Assembly (NCBI GenBank): GCA_036703315.1
Contig: DATNPH010000203.1
Coordinates: 1-6,801 of the forward strand
DNA: 6,801 nt
Origin: DATNPH01 sp036703315
GTDB lineage: Bacteria > Cyanobacteriota > Cyanobacteriia > Cyanobacteriales > Coleofasciculaceae
Direction: 5' to 3'
In this document: one piece after another, positions 4,543 to 6,801 of the stretch
Position numbering within the stretch: position 1 is the first letter of the stretch
Layout of the letters: the number at the start of each line of letters is the position of its first letter
Translations under genes and position numbers: made by a program
The notes under the pieces: generated by a model
Database searches by the model: none
What the model was told of the DNA's origin: nothing
What the model saw: the letters and a program-made list of their open reading frames with translations, nothing else

Positions 4543-4619
4543 GCTGGGGAACTCCACGAGCCACGCCAGCGAGGTAGGGCAATGGGGAGAAATCCCCTAA
4601 GATGTGCCAAGCTTGGCAC
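4543..4619. other. run of three hairpins, possible structured RNA or element end
   Basis: In order: GCTGG (4543-4547) with CCAGC (4566-4570); GGGGA-GAAA-TCCCC (4584-4597), a stem capped by a GNRA tetraloop; and the perfect palindrome GTGCCAAG/CTTGGCAC (4604-4619). The 8-mer GAGCCACG occurs twice just upstream and within (4520-4527, 4558-4565). No open frame of substance crosses this stretch on the plus strand. It could be a small RNA or the end of a decayed mobile element. Confidence 0.35.
4604..4619. repeat. perfect 16-bp palindrome
   Basis: GTGCCAAGCTTGGCAC reads the same on both strands. GA and TC extend the symmetry beyond one mismatched pair on each side. It lies 50 bases before the membrane protein start and could be an operator. 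Confidence 0.6.
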
Positions 4620-4633
4620 GTCTTCCTAGTTCT

Positions 4634-4641
4634 GCGATCGC
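4634..4641. repeat. HIP1 octamer
   Basis: GCGATCGC, the highly iterated palindrome typical of many cyanobacterial genomes. A 7-base match (GCGATCG) is at 5958-5964, and GGATCGCATT and AGATCGCATT occur in the 4952-5468 spacer. Confidence 0.7.
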
Positions 4642-4669
4642 CCTCACCTAATCCCATTCAGTCAAAGAC

Positions 4670-4951
4670 ATGACTACTTTGATACTAATTTTCTATGGAT
4701 TGATAATTGGGTTGCTAACACCAGGACTCCTTGTTGTGCTAGGACTTGAACACTTTTTTTCGCTTTCATTTAACAGTGAGCTAAAGTTTTTTATTATGAT
4801 TCTGACTTCTATCGTTCCTTGGATTATTTTAGGATTTTCAATTCGCGCAAACAAGAAAAAGTGGACAGTCTTTGCAGGAAGCTTCATTCTGATTTACACA
4901 GTATGTGGAGCGGTGTACGGACTATGGCTGATATTAGTGGTAGGAACTTAG
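4670..4951 (+). CDS. small three-helix membrane protein, unknown function
   Basis: 93 residues, nearly all hydrophobic. Membrane segments are visible at about 3-25, 39-57 and 65-91. The only polar parts are the loop SFNSELK after helix 1 and the basic loop RANKKK (59-64) before helix 3. The basic loop suggests that end is cytoplasmic. The ATG at 4670 lacks a clear ribosome binding site, with only AAAG nearby, which is not unusual in cyanobacteria. No catalytic or transport motif is visible. It stands alone, preceded by a palindrome and a HIP1 site and followed by a gene-free spacer. The codon use and AT-rich composition contrast with the GC-richer spacer on its right. Not recognised. Confidence 0.6.
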   Translation: MTTLILIFYGLIIGLLTPGLLVVLGLEHFFSLSFNSELKFFIMILTSIVPWIILGFSIRANKKKWTVFAGSFILIYTVCGAVYGLWLILVVGT

Positions 4952-5468
4952 TCTCATCCAGTCAGAGCGTCCTGAGTTCCTGTGAGGATGCCCGTAGAGG
5001 CGTGAGAGGGGATCTGAGGTAACGCTCGGCTTGCTTAGGCTGGAAACCGAGAAGAGGCAAAGGACAAGCGCGATTGCCTGATTGCACCAGAAGAGAGCGG
5101 ATCGCATTCTCGACGACCCGACACGGCCACCCGCCTCGGCTACTAAATTTCTCCCCCGTCTACCACAAAAGAGCGCTTCTCCACGGGCTTTCTTGCCTTC
5201 GCTGGGGAGGCGATAGCGAAGCGAGTAAAGCAAGGCAGATCGCATTGCCCTAAGCCAATCCCTCTAGAATTCCTAGCCCGTGTTGAGACAGTGCTTACGG
5301 CTCAATCTGACGCAGCCAAAAAACTGCAACCTAACCAATCGCTTTATTCCCAAAGTTAGATTCATGCCACCCTTCAACAGCAAAGCCCACAAAGTTTTCT
5401 AGTATCAAAGAATAGCCTTTCAATTTTTCACAATCGTTTTTTATCCTCACTAAATACTTTTTACAATC
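4952..5468. other. 517-bp spacer of GC-rich, repeat-like sequence with an AT-rich end
   Basis: No supportable gene is present. 4952-5260 is GC-rich and contains short cyanobacterial-style motifs: GGATCGCATT (5099-5108), AGATCGCATT (5237-5246) and GGCGATAGCGAAGCG (5210-5224). It also holds CTCGG/CCGAG arms around 5025-5053. From about 5390 the sequence turns AT-rich up to the ATG at 5469 and presumably holds that gene's promoter; no convincing -35/-10 pair is visible. Confidence 0.5.
5187..5231. repeat. imperfect hairpin with symmetric internal loop
   Basis: GCTTT (5187-5191) pairs with AAAGC (5227-5231), and TTCGCT (5198-5203) pairs with AGCGAA (5215-5220). The two stems are separated by a 6-by-6 internal loop and capped by 11 bases containing GGGGAGGCG. 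Such AGGCGATAGCGAAGC-type pieces resemble interspersed repeats of filamentous cyanobacteria; that link is from memory. Confidence 0.4.
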
Positions 5469-5861
5469 ATGTCTCTAAACCCTCAACAAGAAAAAAGCCT
5501 GAAAGCTTTTGTGAGTGCCCTTGCTCATCAAGATGAATCTTTGCCATTGGGACTACAAAAGCAGCTCAATGCCATCGGTCAGAACTTGGAAGCTCGGGTT
5601 GTGGAACTACCTACCATCGCCGCCACCCTGCCTTCTTTACATCAGGCTTACCAGGTAGCTCTAGGAGATACACAAACGGACGAAGGCGAGCATGGCGTAA
5701 CATTCGTTTCTACTTCTCAGGATCGCAGCGCTAAGCTTCGCGAACACGCTGTCCAAATTCTCACAGATTCAGACCCGGTTAAAGCCGCTCAGCGCTCCCA
5801 ACATCGAGGGTTAGGGCAAATTGCCACAAACCCACTCAAGCGCTTCTTTGGTAGGGGTTAG
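5469..5861 (+). CDS. soluble hypothetical protein with helical N-terminal domain and basic tail
   Basis: 130 residues. Residues 4-65 are predicted helical in three segments (QQEKSLKAFVSALA; LPLGLQKQLNAIGQNLEARV; LPTIAATLPSLHQAYQVAL). An acidic linker (DTQTDEGEHG) and a short beta-like piece (VTFVSTS) follow, then helices around 86-110 and a basic tail ending NPLKRFFGRG. There is no membrane segment, signal peptide, Cys/His cluster or catalytic motif. Start is the ATG at 5469, directly after an AT-rich stretch with no ribosome binding site. The gene stands alone. The basic amphipathic tail could bind nucleic acid or a membrane surface; that is inference. Codon use is even and the frame is uninterrupted, so the gene looks real. 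Not recognised. Confidence 0.7.
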   Translation: MSLNPQQEKSLKAFVSALAHQDESLPLGLQKQLNAIGQNLEARVVELPTIAATLPSLHQAYQVALGDTQTDEGEHGVTFVSTSQDRSAKLREHAVQILTDSDPVKAAQRSQHRGLGQIATNPLKRFFGRG

Positions 5862-6050
5862 GAAAGAAACAACAGAAGGAATCAGGCTAATACCAATTTC
5901 CAGCAGCTTTAATCCTTGGGTTACTCGACGAAAAGGGGAACACATCTTTTCCCAGATGCGATCGTGCGTGCGACGGCCATCAACAATTTTTAGGAGTCTA
6001 TCTCTTCAAGGGAGTCTAGTGGCTGTGGAGTGCGATGATTGTCCAATCCG

Positions 6051-6067
6051 GGAAACACGTAGTTTCC
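6051..6067. repeat. small inverted repeat
   Basis: GGAAAC (6051-6056) and GTTTCC (6062-6067) surround ACGTA. CCG and CGG extend it past a bulge, and GGAAAC recurs directly at 6068-6073. Confidence 0.4.
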
Positions 6068-6160
6068 GGAAACTTCAATAAACCAATGAATTCAGCCACT
6101 GGCGAAAAATCGGCTAGGACACTGTAATTTATTATCTGTTGACGGTAAAAGTAAAAACTT

Positions 6161-6186
6161 CGAAGCCGCCTAATGGGGCGGCTTTG
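6161..6186. terminator. terminator-like hairpin in the gene-free stretch
   Basis: AAGCCGCC (6163-6170) pairs perfectly with GGCGGCTT (6177-6184) around TAATGG, and a C-G and a G-T pair can extend it to 6161-6186. On the minus strand CGAAGTTTTTAC follows; on the plus strand TTTGAAAATA. No intact gene lies close on either side. Confidence 0.5.
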
Positions 6187-6538
6187 AAAATATAGATTCA
6201 GCGTTAGAAGGTTACCAATAAAGCGTTCTGTATGATAGCCTTCCGCTAGATTTTTTGCAGAAGGGTTGCATCAGTTCATGAGTAGATAATAATCTGTCTA
6301 AAGGTAGAAATCTATCGAGAGCCGCCAAACTTTATTCAAACAATACAAATCTCAAGCACATATCAACACAGTGTAAAGATAGTCCCAACAGGGGCGAACA
6401 TCAGATACATCGTTAAATATTGCATAGGATTCCAGCACCACTTGCTAGAAACACTTTCTGATCCAGTCAGATCGGGAAAATCGATAATTTGTTACAGCAC
6501 TTTTAAATAACAGAGGAAGTAGATGCACCCTGATGAAG

Positions 6539-6567
6539 AAGCCCTCAGCCCATGCCGAGGGCTTTTT
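6539..6567 (+). terminator. rho-independent terminator near the right end
   Basis: AAGCCCTC (6539-6546) pairs with GAGGGCTT (6557-6564), and an inner GC/GC pair closes the loop CCAT after one mismatch. TTTTT (6563-6567) follows on the plus strand. On the minus strand the tail is CTTCTTC, so it may also end the minus-strand gene whose stop is 68 bases away. No convincing plus-strand gene precedes it. Confidence 0.7.
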
Positions 6568-6634
6568 GTTGGAAGTAAATATCTCAAGCAAGGTAAAGGG
6601 GCACTCACACTACTGCTGTGTGTTCATTCAGATG

Positions 6635-6801
6635 CTAATGCAAGTCAAGTTCAAGGAGAAACTCAACAAACGTATCACCAACTAGAGAATTAAATCGAGA
6701 AAAACTGTGAGGTATTAAATCATCAAGCCGCTGACGTTCTGCATCAGTGTAACCTCGTCGCTCTCGATAGACAGCCTCTTTAATCGTCCTAATTTCTTTG
6801 T
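6635..6801 (-). CDS. C-terminal end of an unidentified gene (partial at right edge)
   Basis: The minus-strand frame entering at 6799 runs 54 codons to a TAG at 6635-6637. It reads KEIRTIKEAVYRERRGYTDA, then ERQRLDDLIPHSFSRFNSLV, then GDTFVEFLLELDLH. It is strongly charged and helical in the first half, with a hydrophobic-acidic end, typical of a soluble protein. The start lies beyond the window, so length and N-terminal domains are unknown. The other two minus frames are stopped early, which supports this one. I do not recognise the family; the RRGYTDAERQRLDDL helix is the most distinctive stretch for a search. The hairpin at 6539-6567 lies just downstream and may terminate it. Confidence 0.7.
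   Translation of the reverse strand, partial: KEIRTIKEAVYRERRGYTDAERQRLDDLIPHSFSRFNSLVGDTFVEFLLELDLH

Larger units (their letters stand above)
5862..6634. other. 773-bp spacer without a supportable gene
   Basis: Contains a GCGATCG near-HIP1 site (5958-5964), a GGAGTCTA direct repeat (5993-6000, 6011-6018) and a GGAAAC/GTTTCC hairpin (6051-6067). It also contains the hairpins at 6161-6186 and 6539-6567, and an AT-rich stretch from about 6190 to 6510. Short open stretches on the minus strand between 5862 and 6110 change frame and lack starts, so decay of a former gene is possible but unproven. Confidence 0.45.

Noticed and set aside
4520..4545. TTCGA-containing stretch as a tRNA T-arm
   Set aside because: The flanking bases do not form a T stem and no acceptor, D or anticodon arms can be drawn around it.
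4242..4619. 125-codon minus-strand frame
   Set aside because: It runs through the hairpin chain and opposite a coding-like plus-strand frame; its composition is irregular (Leu runs, Trp/Ser mix) and no family features are seen.
4491..4641. Firm assignment to the end of a TnpB-type transposon
   Set aside because: No tnpA or tnpB coding remnant is seen in any frame nearby; the idea rests on hairpin style alone.
4934..5245. 103-codon minus-strand frame
   Set aside because: It lies in the repeat-like GC-rich spacer; its two MRSAL words arise from the repeated GATCGCATT DNA motif, and no ribosome binding site is present.
5821..6081. 86-codon plus-strand frame overlapping the end of the 5469-5861 gene
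   Set aside because: No ribosome binding site, start inside the upstream gene, irregular composition; only a weak Cys-pair (CDDC) was notable.
5862..6110. Minus-strand open stretches (for example DGRRTHDRIWEKM and NYVFPGLDNHRTPQPLDSL) suggesting a decayed gene
   Set aside because: They fall in different frames, lack starts and one overlaps the opposite-strand gene; not enough to call a pseudogene without a database search.
6523..6693. 56-codon plus-strand frame with a good-looking AGGAAG before its ATG
   Set aside because: A strong terminator lies at its codons 6-15 and its 3' third overlaps the better supported minus-strand gene, so translation through it is unlikely.

Overview
The window looks like an accessory, plasmid- or island-type region of a cyanobacterium. 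Pointers are one full HIP1 octamer (GCGATCGC at 4634-4641) plus near copies, a pair of short peptidoglycan-binding-domain proteins, and many small lineage-type genes with long spacers. No housekeeping gene, rRNA or tRNA is visible. The cyanobacterial assignment is an inference from sequence style, not from a marker gene.

Layout. (1) 1-1697, plus strand: a partial reading frame at the left edge, then four tightly packed small genes: a fragment with an EPLN-type repeat and a conserved-looking C-terminal domain, a four-helix membrane protein, a small tryptophan-rich protein and a 100-residue helix-turn-helix-like protein. The last three junctions overlap or nearly overlap (ATGA at 473-476, TTGA at 1018-1021, TGATG at 1393-1397), so this is one operon. 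The 5' part of the first gene carries eight copies of the hexamer TGAACC in both orientations within 100 bp. (2) 1763-2767: a structured leader, an orphan PD-(D/E)XK-nuclease-like protein of 271 residues, and a bidirectional terminator. (3) 2795-3534, minus strand: two tandem copies of a small peptidoglycan-binding-domain gene. The duplicated unit includes the ribosome binding site and the 3' flank with its terminator hairpin. (4) 3684-4048: a 351-bp element with 33-bp imperfect terminal inverted repeats, concentric internal inverted repeats and an exact 7-bp flanking direct repeat. This is a MITE-like non-autonomous insertion and is the best novel find in the window. (5) 4051-4660: hairpins, a likely truncated gene (4212-4442), and a run of small hairpins ending in a perfect 16-bp palindrome. 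(6) 4670-5861: a small three-helix membrane protein, a 517-bp spacer of cyanobacterial-style repeats, and an unrecognised 130-residue soluble protein. (7) 5862-6634: a long spacer with two terminator-like hairpins, followed by the C-terminal end of a minus-strand gene running off the right edge.

How the parts work together: only the first block looks like a functional unit, a co-translated cassette with a DNA-binding protein at the end. The nuclease-like gene and the peptidoglycan-binding pair are separate transcription units that converge on a shared terminator. The remainder has the look of a decaying accessory region: a truncated gene, a non-autonomous element, orphan terminators and long gene-free spacers.
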